The notes: generated from the letters alone by a model not told the origin. 64,000 nt of DNA from CBFHWU01 sp965659665 (GCA_965659665.1 CBFHWU010000027.1:62001-126000); one strand, 5' to 3'; positions 17,828-27,905 are shown, numbered from the stretch's first letter. Program-made: numbers and translations.

Positions 17828-20368
17828 TTAAAATTGCTGACCTATGATAAAGTGTGTTTCCCATCCGTGCGCATTAAGATCTCCCACTTGATCACTATCA
17901 AATCCATATCCAAAATCAATTCCTAAAAGACCAAAGGCTGGCATAAATATGCGCACTCCAAAACCTGCTGATCGTTTAATATCAAACGGATTATAGTCCC
18001 GAAAATTGTTGTAACCATTACCAGCTTCCAAAAAACTTAATGCATAAATAGATGCAGAAGGTTTTAGGGTGATTGGATACCGCAACTCTAAAGAAAATTT
18101 ATTGTAAATCGTTGAGCCGTCTTGATCAGATAAAGATTGATTTTCATATCCTCTTTGGGCAATCATCTCACGTCCATCCAAAGCATACTGGGACATCCCG
18201 TCTCCTCCTAAATAAAAACGTTCAAATGGAATTATTCCACGATCCGCATTGTAGGCTCCTAAATAGCCGAACTCTGCATGGGTTTTTAAAACTAACTTAT
18301 CCACAATCCGTGAATACCAGCTTCCTTCGAATTTTAGTTTGTAAAATTCCAACCACTTGAACTTTTCTTGATCTATTTTTGCTTGATCTGGATCTCCACT
18401 TTCTGTTTGATATTCAGGTAGTTCCCCTAAGTTTTCGTAGTCTATGTCATTAAATAAAGAATAAGGAAAAGAAACTTTGGCACTCAGTGAAAATGATGAA
18501 CCACCTAATGGAAATATGGGATTTGTGAAGGTGTTATTGCGAGAAAGAGCTACTGAATAATATAAGTTATTTGAAACACCATTACCGAATGTAAATAAGC
18601 CAGTAAAATAGTTGTTTAGGTCATAGTACTGGTAACCAATAGATTGGGATAGCGTAAAGTAATCGTCCGGAACCTGAAGTCGTTTGGCTAACCCGAAGCT
18701 CACCCCACGAATTTTAAAATATTGGTTTTTATCGGCTTGTCGTGTTCGATAATTGTAGCGATACTGGGTTGTTTGTGAGATAGAGGCAGAAAGCTGAACA
18801 GGTTGTTGACCCCCTAACCAAGGTTCTGCAAATGAAAAACTGTATGTTTCATAAAATCGACTTGCTTGTAAACGCAATGCGAGCTGCTGTCCGTCTCCCA
18901 TGGGAACAGGCTTATAAGCTTCTTTATTTCTGAGATTTCGAATGGAAAAGTTATTAAATGACAGACCTAAAGTTCCAATAAATCCACCTCCTCCATAACC
19001 TCCCTGAAGTTCGATCTGAGAGGCTCCTTTTTCGACCAAGCCATATTCAATATCTACGGTTCCAGCGTTGGGATCAACATTTTTAAAGTCAGGGCTAATT
19101 TGTTCTGGATCGAAAAACCCAAGCTGACCTAACTCCCGTACCGACCGAACCACTTTATCTTTACTGTATAATTCGCCAGGCTTTGTACGAATTTCGCGAT
19201 AAATGACATGATCATTTGTGCGATCATTTCCTACAACGGAAATACGATTAAAAAATGCAGGTTTTCCTTCTGTTATTCGAATCTCAAAATTAATGGTATC
19301 ATTTTCGGCACTAATTTCAACAGGATTGATGGATGAAAATAAATACCCATTGTTTTGGTATAAATTTGTGATGTCCTCTCCGTCTGGTTTAGTTTGATCG
19401 GCTATGCGTTTCCGAAGCAAAACACCATTGTAAGTATCCCCTTTTTCAATACCTAACAACCTTTTTAATTGGTTGTCACTATATACGGTGTTACCTAAAT
19501 AATTAATATCTCCAAAATAGTATTTAGTTCCCTCTAATAATTTAATATTAACATCAATACTGTTATCATTAATGGCTATTGAATCTGATAAAATTCGTGC
19601 ATCTCGATAACCTTTTTCTTTATAATAGTCCAAGAGATTGGTCAAATCGCCTTTAAAATCATCTTCAATGTATTTTGATTTTTTCCAAAATCGACCAGGA
19701 AATTTAACTTTTGTTTTCTTTAACTTTTTTCGTAAAACTTTTGATTTAATAACATCATTGCCCTCAATATTAATAGTTCGTATTTTAACTCGATCCCCTC
19801 TATCAATATAAATTAACATCTTCTCAGCATTCGAACCAATAGTATCTGATTTTGTGTCAATGGTGACTTTGGTGTTCAGAAAACCTTCTTTTTTATATTT
19901 ATTGGTGATGTAGTTTTTGGTATTTGAAATAAAGCTTTCACTTAATTTTTTCCCCTTCTTGAGTTCTGTATCTGATATAATACCTTCCTTTTTTCCTTTT
20001 TTTATCCCATTTATGGCAAAGTCAGATAATGTTGGTAGCTCTTCAATATGAATTTCGATATCGGCTTGATTACCATCTACATTTAATAAGTAAAAATTAA
20101 TATCACTAAAAAGTTCTAATTTCCATAATTTATTGATAACTGCACTGATTTCTTCACCTGGAACCTGAATCTGTTGGCCTTTTCTCAGCCCAGTAAAGGC
20201 TACCACAGTCTGTTTGCTATAACTTTTTACTCCGGTAACGATAATCTCGTTGATCGTATAAGTTTTTCCATTATCGAATGCCCCTTGTTGACCCAAAACT
20301 GTTCCAAAAAACAGTATCAGAAATACAAGAATTAACTTCTTAAATAATCTATAGATCGACTTGTTCAC
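17828..20368 (-). CDS. bamA: Outer-membrane assembly factor BamA
   Basis: I chose GTG 20368, overlapping the uppS stop by 20 bases; this places the signal sequence (about 5-28) at the N-terminus of an 846-residue product. Longer starts run into uppS. Repeated POTRA domains span about 30-430, beginning TINEIIVTGVKSYSKQTVVA. The C-terminal Omp85 barrel includes the GGYGGGGFIGTLGLSFNNFS and FGVRIFMPAFGLLGIDFGYGF stretches and ends in FIIGQQF with a terminal Phe. BamA inserts beta-barrel proteins into the outer membrane. It is followed by two Skp-type genes. Confidence 0.94.
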   Translation of the reverse strand: MNKSIYRLFKKLILVFLILFFGTVLGQQGAFDNGKTYTINEIIVTGVKSYSKQTVVAFTGLRKGQQIQVPGEEISAVINKLWKLELFSDINFYLLNVDGNQADIEIHIEELPTLSDFAINGIKKGKKEGIISDTELKKGKKLSESFISNTKNYITNKYKKEGFLNTKVTIDTKSDTIGSNAEKMLIYIDRGDRVKIRTINIEGNDVIKSKVLRKKLKKTKVKFPGRFWKKSKYIEDDFKGDLTNLLDYYKEKGYRDARILSDSIAINDNSIDVNIKLLEGTKYYFGDINYLGNTVYSDNQLKRLLGIEKGDTYNGVLLRKRIADQTKPDGEDITNLYQNNGYLFSSINPVEISAENDTINFEIRITEGKPAFFNRISVVGNDRTNDHVIYREIRTKPGELYSKDKVVRSVRELGQLGFFDPEQISPDFKNVDPNAGTVDIEYGLVEKGASQIELQGGYGGGGFIGTLGLSFNNFSIRNLRNKEAYKPVPMGDGQQLALRLQASRFYETYSFSFAEPWLGGQQPVQLSASISQTTQYRYNYRTRQADKNQYFKIRGVSFGLAKRLQVPDDYFTLSQSIGYQYYDLNNYFTGLFTFGNGVSNNLYYSVALSRNNTFTNPIFPLGGSSFSLSAKVSFPYSLFNDIDYENLGELPEYQTESGDPDQAKIDQEKFKWLEFYKLKFEGSWYSRIVDKLVLKTHAEFGYLGAYNADRGIIPFERFYLGGDGMSQYALDGREMIAQRGYENQSLSDQDGSTIYNKFSLELRYPITLKPSASIYALSFLEAGNGYNNFRDYNPFDIKRSAGFGVRIFMPAFGLLGIDFGYGFDSDQVGDLNAHGWETHFIIGQQF

Positions 20369-21092
20369 TGGTTTTTCCAAACCTTCTTTCTCTTTGTTGA
20401 TAATTGACAATTGCCTTGTTGAGTGATTCTTCATTAAAATCTGGCCATAATTCATCAGTAAAATACAATTCAGCGTAAGCTATTTGCCAAAGCAAAAAGT
20501 TGCTAATACGTACTTCACCACTGGTTCTAATTAACAAATCTACGTCTGGTAAATTTTGCGTGTAAAGATGCTCATTTATTATGGTTTCATCAACATTTTC
20601 AATTGAAATTATATTATTTTTAACTTTATGACTAATATTTATAACGGCTTGCTTAATTTCTTCCCGAGCACCATAGCTTAATGCCAGCGTCAAACAAAGG
20701 TCATCATTATGTGCTGTTTTTTGGACGACTTCTTGAAGTTCTTCTTGCACTTTAACAGGTAAAGCTTCAATTCGTCCTATGGCATTGAGGCGAATATTAT
20801 TTTTATTCAAATAGTGTAATTCTTTCTTTAAGGTCTTTGCTAATAAACGCATTAACGTGTTGACTTCGATTTTAGGTCTATTCCAATTTTCAGTGGAAAA
20901 AGCAAATAAAGTCAAGTGTTGAATACCAACTTTTACAGCAGAATCGATAACGACTCTCACTGATGAAGCCCCTGCTCTATGCCCATCGAGTCTATTTTTT
21001 CCTTTGGATTTTGCCCAACGACCATTTCCATCCATGATAATGGCCACATGTTTCGGGATTTTATCTAAATCAAAATTTTGTTTTGGTATCAT
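20349..21092 (-). CDS. uppS: Isoprenyl (undecaprenyl) diphosphate synthase
   Basis: ATG 21092 lies one base after the DUF6089 stop and gives 247 residues. HVAIIMDGNGRWAKSKG carries the catalytic Asp (D21) of cis-prenyltransferases. FAFSTENWNRP and the C-terminal DLLIRTSGEVRISNFLLWQ, YFTDELWPDF are the other conserved blocks. It makes the C55 lipid carrier for peptidoglycan and surface polysaccharides. It shares an operon with bamA. Confidence 0.95.
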   Translation of the reverse strand: MIPKQNFDLDKIPKHVAIIMDGNGRWAKSKGKNRLDGHRAGASSVRVVIDSAVKVGIQHLTLFAFSTENWNRPKIEVNTLMRLLAKTLKKELHYLNKNNIRLNAIGRIEALPVKVQEELQEVVQKTAHNDDLCLTLALSYGAREEIKQAVINISHKVKNNIISIENVDETIINEHLYTQNLPDVDLLIRTSGEVRISNFLLWQIAYAELYFTDELWPDFNEESLNKAIVNYQQRERRFGKTSEQVDL

Positions 21093-21093
21093 T

Positions 21094-21783
21094 TTAGTCA
21101 CAATAACATGGTGGTCTTCCAAATGAATATGTTAACGTAAAGCCCGTAAATATAACCCAATCTCTTGTTAAAATACGTGATAATTGAGATTCATTTTCTG
21201 AAACTCCCCCATAAGCTCCGTCCAACGCATCCGTACTTGTAATGTTTGCTGTTAACTCAGCTGCGAGGATTAGAGAGGTTGTGAAGCGGTATTTCACTCC
21301 AAGTGTCATAGGAATACTAATTGCTCTTGCTGAACTTGTTGACTCCGCAGTTTTGGAGATACCAAAACGATCATATGATTGTTTTTGGAATCGCATAAAA
21401 GAAATACCAGTGTGCAAATAAGGAGTCCAATTAGAACCGAACCGAGATAGATCAAAATCAAAATAGTTAAATTCAAAACCTACTCCAGCTTTTAAAAGCG
21501 TATTTTCAAAATTCAACCCCCTTGTTTTTCGAGCAGGATCTGAGGCATCTAAATCGTCTCCTTTTATATTGACCAACCCCAACTCAGCACGCACAGAGTA
21601 TCGAGTGGTAAAGTTTCGTTTATAAACAATTCCTACAGAGAGATCATTGGGGTTAATATAGGCGGTGTTTCCAATTTCTCCAAGGTAGTTGGTTCCCCCA
21701 AAAGAAAGACCTATTTCGTGCATTTGAGCTGAACTCCAACTAATGGTGAGTAACACAAATAAGAATGTTATTTTTTTCTTCAC
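21094..21783 (-). CDS. DUF6089 family outer-membrane beta-barrel protein
   Basis: The 229-residue protein has a signal peptide ending WSSAQ. The mature start EIGLSFGGTNYLGEIGNT is typical of DUF6089, and the amphipathic strands end in FTGFTLTYSFGRPPCYCD. Such eight-stranded barrels precede uppS-bamA in many Flavobacteriia and Cytophagia. The role is unknown; operon position suggests envelope biogenesis. The stop is one base before the uppS ATG. Confidence 0.87.
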   Translation of the reverse strand: MKKKITFLFVLLTISWSSAQMHEIGLSFGGTNYLGEIGNTAYINPNDLSVGIVYKRNFTTRYSVRAELGLVNIKGDDLDASDPARKTRGLNFENTLLKAGVGFEFNYFDFDLSRFGSNWTPYLHTGISFMRFQKQSYDRFGISKTAESTSSARAISIPMTLGVKYRFTTSLILAAELTANITSTDALDGAYGGVSENESQLSRILTRDWVIFTGFTLTYSFGRPPCYCD

Positions 21784-21830
21784 GTTCTGAAATGTATTAC
21801 AAAAACATCAAAATGGAGAATTTATTGTTT

Positions 21831-22703
21831 TCAGTTTCGTTTATCTTCACCCCAAAGAAGTTTAGTTCGTAAAGTTTTAAAAAAACTATCTGATTTTAAA
21901 TGGGCAATATTTATATTGAAATCTGCTTTTTTGATTTGAATTTTTGTTTTATTTTCTAATGAATACAATCGAGAATCAAGGGACAAGAGGTGACTCTTTT
22001 CACGTCCCGTTACCGATATAACTATGGTGGAATTACCTGAAATAATCATGGGGCGTGCATTCAAATTATGTGGTGCAATTGGAGTAAGAATTAAAGTATT
22101 GGACCCTGGAGCCATTACAGGTCCGCCACTACTCAACGAATAACCAGTCGATCCTGTAGGTGTACCAACGATAAGACCATCTGCCCAGTAATTATTGAGG
22201 TACTCTCCATTGACTTCCGTATGAATACTTAACATTGACGTCGTATTTTTTCGACTGACCACTACTTCGTTTAAAGCTAAAGGAAACATTTCTAGTTCAT
22301 CATCTGTGTTTTTATCCACTTCGACAGTGAGAAGAATTCGTTCTTCGATGTAAAACTCCCCTTTAGAAAAACAAGTCATAGATTTTTCTAATTCTTGCGG
22401 TTGAAGCGTAGCCAAAAATCCTAAACGCCCTGAATTAATTCCGATCATTGGGATGCCATTATCGCGAATAAATCGCATGGCTCGTAACATGGTTCCATCT
22501 CCTCCGATAGAAAAAAACAGTTGAGTTTCTGGATCTAAATTTTTGTGTGAACTAAATGTTTTACCTTTTTTTAGGTTGGCTTTTTTGAAAACAGAAATTT
22601 CGAAAGCTATTTCAAAATTAAACTTTTCACACACTCGTAGGAAATCATCAAATGTTTCTTGCGTGTTCTCAGAGTCAAGTAAACTGTAAACAGCAACTTT
22701 CAT
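21831..22703 (-). CDS. nadK: NAD kinase
   Basis: The 290-residue protein has FFSIGGDGTMLRAMRFIRDN with the GGDGT motif at about 67-71. It also has GRLGFLATLQ, the NE..-type segment LALNEVVVSRKNT, and the glycine-rich DGLIVGTPTGSTGYSLSSGG. It phosphorylates NAD to NADP in the cytoplasm. The gene lies between the CBS-protein remnant and DUF6089, the usual flavobacterial order. Confidence 0.95.
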   Translation of the reverse strand: MKVAVYSLLDSENTQETFDDFLRVCEKFNFEIAFEISVFKKANLKKGKTFSSHKNLDPETQLFFSIGGDGTMLRAMRFIRDNGIPMIGINSGRLGFLATLQPQELEKSMTCFSKGEFYIEERILLTVEVDKNTDDELEMFPLALNEVVVSRKNTTSMLSIHTEVNGEYLNNYWADGLIVGTPTGSTGYSLSSGGPVMAPGSNTLILTPIAPHNLNARPMIISGNSTIVISVTGREKSHLLSLDSRLYSLENKTKIQIKKADFNINIAHLKSDSFFKTLRTKLLWGEDKRN

Positions 22704-22712
22704 AATATCCAG

Positions 22713-23015
22713 TTAAAGAGATAAATACTTGTCTAGGTAAGCGGCATTATGGTTAAGAGATTCAAGCTCTTCATCTTCATCATGTTTACTAATGAGGGTA
22801 TAATCATACCGACGTATCGATCGAATGATTGTATTCAAGTTTTCAGAATGTAATGTAATTTGAGCGTTAATATTTAAACCATGAATCACAGTTATTGAAA
22901 GAATATTACCTGACTCTAGTTCAATGATTTGTACCAATTCGCTCAGAGAAAATTTATCTGCCGTTTTACTCACTACGAGGCATGCTTCAATGGATGTCAG
23001 CGATTTTTTCAACAC
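22713..23015 (-). CDS. Short protein matching the C-terminal (ACT-like) part of the CBS-domain protein next to nadK
   Basis: This 100-residue protein has no CBS motif. The segment FSLSELVQIIELESGNILSI, followed by an alternating strand region and a C-terminal acidic DEDEEL and LDKYLSL, resembles the last third of the approximately 220-residue CBS-domain protein usually upstream of nadK in flavobacteria. The CBS pair is absent; only 83 intergenic bases separate it from pdxJ. Either the domains were lost or this is a separate short family. Homology is from memory and modest. Confidence 0.55.
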   Translation of the reverse strand: MLKKSLTSIEACLVVSKTADKFSLSELVQIIELESGNILSITVIHGLNINAQITLHSENLNTIIRSIRRYDYTLISKHDEDEELESLNHNAAYLDKYLSL

Positions 23016-23098
23016 TTTTTCTTTATAGATGCCAAATTAATGAAAAAACAACAAAAACCTCTAATTATGTTTGTATTTTTGTTCAATAATTACAGGTA

Positions 23099-23812
23099 AT
23101 GACGAAACTTAGCGTTAATATTAACAAGATTGCAACATTAAGAAATGCTCGAGGAGGAAATGTGCCTGATTTACTTCAGGTATCAAAAGATATACAGTCT
23201 TTTGGAGCACAAGGGATAACGGTTCATCCGCGCCCCGACCAAAGGCATATTCGTTATCAAGATGCTAAAGATCTTCCCCAAACCATCGTTACCGAATATA
23301 ATATTGAAGGAAATCCAACGTCTTCCTTTATTGATTTAGTCATTGAAATTAAACCAGATCAGGTAACCTTGGTTCCAGATGCCGAAGATGCCATCACTTC
23401 AAATGCAGGTTGGGATACGTTGAAACACAAAAATCATTTAAAAGAAATTATTCAAACTTTTCAAAAATCGGGGATTCGAACGTCTATATTTTTAGATCCT
23501 GATGAAGCGCAAGTTGATGGAGCCAAAGAAACCGGTACAGATCGAATAGAATTATATACAGAATCCTTTGCTCGTCAATATGCATCTAATCCTAAAAAAG
23601 CTATTGATCCTTTTGTAAGCGCAGCCTTAAAAGCAAAGGAATTGGGGATAGGACTAAACGCTGGACATGATTTGAGTTTACAAAACATTTCTTTTTTTAA
23701 ACAAAACATCCCTGATTTGTTAGAAGTTTCGATTGGTCATGCATTAATATGTGAGTCTTTGTATTACGGATTAGAAAATGTCATTAATCAATACTTATCA
23801 AAACTTTCATAG
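23099..23812 (+). CDS. pdxJ: Pyridoxine 5'-phosphate synthase
   Basis: The 237-residue TIM-barrel enzyme starts LSVNINKIATLRNARGGN. It has conserved GITVHPRPDQRHIRYQD (about 41-57), the catalytic Glu in NIEGNPT, TSIFLDPDEAQVDGAKETG and GIGLNAGHDLSLQN. It condenses deoxyxylulose-5-phosphate with aminoacetone phosphate to give pyridoxine 5'-phosphate. A TATTTTTG box about 16 bases upstream may be its -7 element. Its stop abuts the GTG start of the next gene. Confidence 0.95.
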   Translation: MTKLSVNINKIATLRNARGGNVPDLLQVSKDIQSFGAQGITVHPRPDQRHIRYQDAKDLPQTIVTEYNIEGNPTSSFIDLVIEIKPDQVTLVPDAEDAITSNAGWDTLKHKNHLKEIIQTFQKSGIRTSIFLDPDEAQVDGAKETGTDRIELYTESFARQYASNPKKAIDPFVSAALKAKELGIGLNAGHDLSLQNISFFKQNIPDLLEVSIGHALICESLYYGLENVINQYLSKLS

Positions 23813-24574
23813 GTGCTACACAGTCAAATTTTTGGAAAGGGAACCCCATTGTTGGTCTTGCACGGTTTTTTAGGAATGTCAGACAATTGGAAGAGTTTTG
23901 CTAAAAAATGGTCTGAAGACTATCAAGTACATTTAATTGATCAACGTAATCACGGACGAAGTTTTCACAGCAACAATTTTTCCTACTCATTGATGTCTGA
24001 AGACCTGAAGCAGTATATCGATCATCATCAGCTGAACAAGAGTATCCTCTTAGGTCATTCAATGGGTGGAAAAACAGCGATGACTTTTGCCACTCAACGC
24101 CCCAACAGGGTCAGTCACTTGATAGTGGCTGATATTGCTCCAAAAAAATACCCTATTCATCACCAAATGATTATTAACGGCTTGTTATCACTTGATTTCG
24201 ATCAGCTCAAAACCAGAAAAGCAGTCGATTCAAAATTATCTGAATTTGTTCCAGAGGTTTCTATTCGTCAGTTTTTACTCAAAAATTTGTTTTGGAAAAC
24301 GCCAAATCAGTTAGGATTGAGAATCAACCTTTCCTCTCTTGCTAATAGCCTGCATCTAATCGGAGAAGCTTTAAATAAAAATGCTTTTTTTGAAGGGTCA
24401 ACCTTATTTTTGGATGGGGAACAATCAAATTATATTTTGCCTGAAGACTACCTCTACATAAAAAATCATTTTCCACAGGCAACCATTCAAGTTGTGCCAA
24501 AAGCGGGTCATTGGTTACATGCTCAAAATCCAAAAGAGTTTTTAAAATTGGTCGATCAATTTTTGAATTTCTAG
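23813..24574 (+). CDS. Alpha/beta hydrolase (YbfF-like esterase)
   Basis: The 253-residue protein starts at GTG 23813 immediately after the pdxJ stop. It has the oxyanion-loop VLHGFLGMSDNWKSFAKKW, DQRNHGRS, the nucleophile elbow GHSMGGKTA (Ser at about residue 85) and a C-terminal catalytic His in KAGHWLHAQNP. This is the YbfF esterase/thioesterase pattern. The natural substrate is unknown. The pairing with pdxJ may simply be an operon of convenience. Confidence 0.88.
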   Translation: MLHSQIFGKGTPLLVLHGFLGMSDNWKSFAKKWSEDYQVHLIDQRNHGRSFHSNNFSYSLMSEDLKQYIDHHQLNKSILLGHSMGGKTAMTFATQRPNRVSHLIVADIAPKKYPIHHQMIINGLLSLDFDQLKTRKAVDSKLSEFVPEVSIRQFLLKNLFWKTPNQLGLRINLSSLANSLHLIGEALNKNAFFEGSTLFLDGEQSNYILPEDYLYIKNHFPQATIQVVPKAGHWLHAQNPKEFLKLVDQFLNF

Positions 24575-24590
24575 CTCGCTTAAGTTGTAC

Positions 24591-24621
24591 TTGCCGTTCC
24601 TTTAAAAAAAGGCTAATTTTG
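24591..24621 (+). promoter_or_regulatory. Bacteroidota-type promoter for tig-clpP-clpX
   Basis: TTG at 24591-24593, a 20-base spacer and TAATTTTG at 24614-24621 match the group's -33/-7 consensus. The box ends 19 bases before the tig ATG. Confidence 0.7.
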
Positions 24622-24640
24622 CGCATTCAAAAAACAAAAA

Positions 24641-25966
24641 ATGAAGGTTACTCGAAAAGATATAGACGCGCTTAATGCAGTTGTTACTGTTGCTATTGAC
24701 CAAGACGATATTGCCCCAAAAATAGAAACAATTTTGCTGGATTATAAAAAACGCGCTAATATTCCTGGATTTAGAAAAGGACATGTACCGTTAGGATTAA
24801 TCAAAAAACAGTATGGAATGGCTGTTCGAGTAGAAGAAACCAATAAACTTTTACAGGAATCTTTGACTAAATTTTTGAACGATGAAAACATATCTATTTT
24901 AGGAAATCCTCTTCCAAAAGCTAAAGAAAATATTAATTGGGAAGCAGATACTTTGAATTTTGATTTTGAATTGGGCTTAACACCCAAATTTGAAGTAAAG
25001 CTAAAAGGACGAAAAGCATTAACCCATTATTTAGTTGAGGCAGATGAAAAAATGATTAATGAACAGCTTAAGCGTATGCAAAGTCAGTATGGTTCATTAA
25101 AAAGTGCGGAAAGAGTCAGTCCTGGAATTGAAATTACGGCAACATTTAAAAATGATGAAGAAGCAATAGATAAAAAAGCTACTTTTTCGTTTGATGATGT
25201 CAAAGGGAGGAAAAATAAAAGTGTATTTGAAAAATCATCAACAGGGGAAACGATTACGCTAAAAACCAAAAATCTATTTTCTGATGATCAAAAACTGGTG
25301 CAGGCTTTAGGTATTGAACAGAAGAAAGCCCTAGGATTAGACGTTGAGGTTTCGGTTACTTTAGAAGAATTCAATGAACGTATTTTGGCTGATCTCGACC
25401 AAGAATTGTTTGACAAAATATTTGGAAAAGATTCGGTAAAAACGGTTACCGAATTCAAAGCTAAATTAAAAGAAGATGCGGAAAGTCAGTTTGTGACACA
25501 ATCGGAACAAAAATTATTAAACGATGTTACAGAATATCTTATTGATGAAACAAAATTTGATTTACCTTCCGAATTTTTAAAAAAATGGATGCAAACTGCA
25601 GGAGAAAATCCTGTTACAAAAGAGGAGGCAGCGGCAGAATATGAAAAGTCAGAACGCGGACTTCGATACCAACTTATAGAAAGCAAATTGATTGAAAAAT
25701 TTGAAATGCAACTCAAAAAGGAGGAAATTCAAGACTTTGCTAAAGATATGATTCGAAAACAAATGTTACAATATGGTCGTGCCGATATTGAACATAAAGA
25801 ATTAGAGGATATTGCACAACGCATATTATCTAATAAAGACGAAGTCAAGCGAATCTCTGATCAATTGATGAGTCAAAAAATGATTAATCTATTTAAGAAC
25901 GAAGCCAATTTAAAATCTAAAAAGGTTTCTTATGAAAACTTTATCAAAGAGGCATACAATCAATAA
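24641..25966 (+). CDS. tig: Trigger factor
   Basis: The 441-residue protein has an N-terminal ribosome-binding domain containing NIPGFRKGHVPLGLIKKQYG (the GFRxGxxP signature). The middle PPIase domain region is recognisable only as the insert at about 130-215 and is divergent, as often in Bacteroidota. A long helical C-terminal domain follows. It is a ribosome-associated chaperone for nascent chains. It heads the tig-clpP-clpX series, which couples folding and degradation. Confidence 0.93.
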   Translation: MKVTRKDIDALNAVVTVAIDQDDIAPKIETILLDYKKRANIPGFRKGHVPLGLIKKQYGMAVRVEETNKLLQESLTKFLNDENISILGNPLPKAKENINWEADTLNFDFELGLTPKFEVKLKGRKALTHYLVEADEKMINEQLKRMQSQYGSLKSAERVSPGIEITATFKNDEEAIDKKATFSFDDVKGRKNKSVFEKSSTGETITLKTKNLFSDDQKLVQALGIEQKKALGLDVEVSVTLEEFNERILADLDQELFDKIFGKDSVKTVTEFKAKLKEDAESQFVTQSEQKLLNDVTEYLIDETKFDLPSEFLKKWMQTAGENPVTKEEAAAEYEKSERGLRYQLIESKLIEKFEMQLKKEEIQDFAKDMIRKQMLQYGRADIEHKELEDIAQRILSNKDEVKRISDQLMSQKMINLFKNEANLKSKKVSYENFIKEAYNQ

Positions 25967-26002
25967 AATGAGTATCTTTATAATTGAAAATCAACCATAA
26001 AT

Positions 26003-26662
26003 ATGGATTACGGAAAAGAATTTAAACAATACGCTACCAAGCATCACGGAATCAACTCTTTGTACTACGACAACCTAGTGAGTAGTTTGACGCCATATAT
26101 TATCGAGGAACGTCAGCTTAACGTCGCCCAAATGGATGTTTTTTCGCGTTTGATGATGGATCGGATCATATTCTTAGGTACTGGCATTAATGATAATGTA
26201 GCCAATATTATTCAGGCTCAATTATTATTTTTGGAAAGTGCAGATAAGTCAAAAGATATCCAGATATATATCAACTCACCAGGCGGAAGCGTGTATGCTG
26301 GATTGGGGATTTATGATACCATGCAATTCATCAAACCCGATGTCGCTACCATTTGTACAGGCATTGCTGCTTCTATGGCTGCGGTTTTATTGTGTGCTGG
26401 TCAAAAGGGTAAAAGATCAGGGTTGCCTCATTCTCGTGTAATGATTCATCAACCTTTGGGTGGAGCTCAAGGTCAAGCTTCTGACATTGAAATTACTGCT
26501 AGAGAGATTTTAAAACTTAAAAAAGAATTATACGAAATTATCGCCAAGCACTCTGGTCAAGAATATGACAAAGTATATCACGATTCAGATCGTGATTATT
26601 GGATGAAAGCAGAAGAAGCCAAATCCTATGGAATGATTGATGAGGTTTTAGTAAGATCATAA
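26003..26662 (+). CDS. clpP: ATP-dependent Clp protease proteolytic subunit
   Basis: This 219-residue serine peptidase has S124 in GIAASMAAVLLCAG and H149 in RVMIHQPLGGAQGQASD. The substrate-binding loop is INSPGGSVYAGLGIYD. It forms the tetradecameric chamber that works with ClpX, whose gene is seven bases downstream. Confidence 0.97.
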   Translation: MDYGKEFKQYATKHHGINSLYYDNLVSSLTPYIIEERQLNVAQMDVFSRLMMDRIIFLGTGINDNVANIIQAQLLFLESADKSKDIQIYINSPGGSVYAGLGIYDTMQFIKPDVATICTGIAASMAAVLLCAGQKGKRSGLPHSRVMIHQPLGGAQGQASDIEITAREILKLKKELYEIIAKHSGQEYDKVYHDSDRDYWMKAEEAKSYGMIDEVLVRS

Positions 26663-26669
26663 CATTATC

Positions 26670-27905
26670 ATGAGTATCGAAGAATTATCTTGTTCATTTT
26701 GTGGTAAAAAGAAAGAGGAAACCAATCTGCTTATCGCTGGACTTGATGCTCACATCTGTGATCGATGTATTGAACAGGCTAATGGGATTGTCCTTGAGGA
26801 AACCCATCAAATCAATGAAAACCTGAATAAAAGCGATATCGCTTTACTAAAACCTACTCAAATCAAAACTTTTTTGGATGAGTATGTTATTGGACAGGAT
26901 CACACAAAAAAAGTTTTGGCTGTCGCTGTTTATAATCATTACAAACGTTTGGGCCAGGTAGTTGATGACAATAACGAAGTAGAGATACAGAAGAGTAATG
27001 TGATCATGGTAGGCCAAACAGGTACTGGAAAAACACTCATGGCCAAAACAATTGCAAAAATGCTCAACGTACCTTTGGCTATAGTTGATGCAACTGTTTT
27101 GACTGAGGCGGGCTATGTAGGAGAAGATGTAGAAAGTATCTTAACACGACTTCTTCAAGCTGCAGACTACGATCAGGCAAAAGCCGAAAAAGGCATTGTT
27201 TTTATAGACGAAATTGATAAAATTGCTCGAAAAAGTGACAACCCTTCAATTACACGAGATGTTTCGGGTGAGGGAGTACAACAAGCTTTACTAAAGCTTC
27301 TTGAGGGAACAATTGTAAATGTACCCCCAAAAGGAGGCCGAAAACATCCTGATCAAAAGTTTATTGAAATCAATACGGAACATATTTTATTTATTGCAGG
27401 AGGAGCTTTTGATGGAATTGAACGCCATGTTTCTACACGACTCAACATGCAAGCGGTTGGCTATGGAGCAGCCAAAAAAGAAAGTCAATACGATACCCAA
27501 AACCTATTGTCTTATATAATTCCTACAGACTTAAAAGATTTTGGTCTTATTCCTGAAATTATTGGACGTCTTCCTGTTTTAACTCACATGAATCCGCTAG
27601 ATGCCAAAACATTACGTGCTATTTTGACCGTTCCAAAAAACGCCATCATTAAGCAGTATCAACATTTGTTTGAAATAGATGATATTGAATTTAACATTTC
27701 TGATGGAGCACTTGATTTTATTGTTCAAAAAGCAATTGAATATAAGTTAGGGGCAAGAGGTTTACGTTCTCTTTGTGAAGCGATTCTTACCGATGCAATG
27801 TTTGAACTCCCTAGCACTAAGGAATCGGTACTTAAAGTAACAAAACCTTATGCTGAAAGTAAACTTAATGCTACAAAATTGAGTGCGCTAAAAGCAGTTT
27901 CTTAA
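26670..27905 (+). CDS. clpX: ATP-dependent Clp protease ATP-binding subunit ClpX
   Basis: The 411-residue protein has an N-terminal zinc-binding domain with C8, C11, C30 and C33. A AAA+ domain with Walker A GQTGTGKT, Walker B VFIDEIDKIARK and the pore-loop GYVGEDVESI follows, then the C-terminal GARGLRSLCEAIL sensor-2 segment. It unfolds tagged substrates for ClpP. The end overlaps the stop of the convergent GH3 gene by four bases. Confidence 0.97.
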   Translation: MSIEELSCSFCGKKKEETNLLIAGLDAHICDRCIEQANGIVLEETHQINENLNKSDIALLKPTQIKTFLDEYVIGQDHTKKVLAVAVYNHYKRLGQVVDDNNEVEIQKSNVIMVGQTGTGKTLMAKTIAKMLNVPLAIVDATVLTEAGYVGEDVESILTRLLQAADYDQAKAEKGIVFIDEIDKIARKSDNPSITRDVSGEGVQQALLKLLEGTIVNVPPKGGRKHPDQKFIEINTEHILFIAGGAFDGIERHVSTRLNMQAVGYGAAKKESQYDTQNLLSYIIPTDLKDFGLIPEIIGRLPVLTHMNPLDAKTLRAILTVPKNAIIKQYQHLFEIDDIEFNISDGALDFIVQKAIEYKLGARGLRSLCEAILTDAMFELPSTKESVLKVTKPYAESKLNATKLSALKAVS

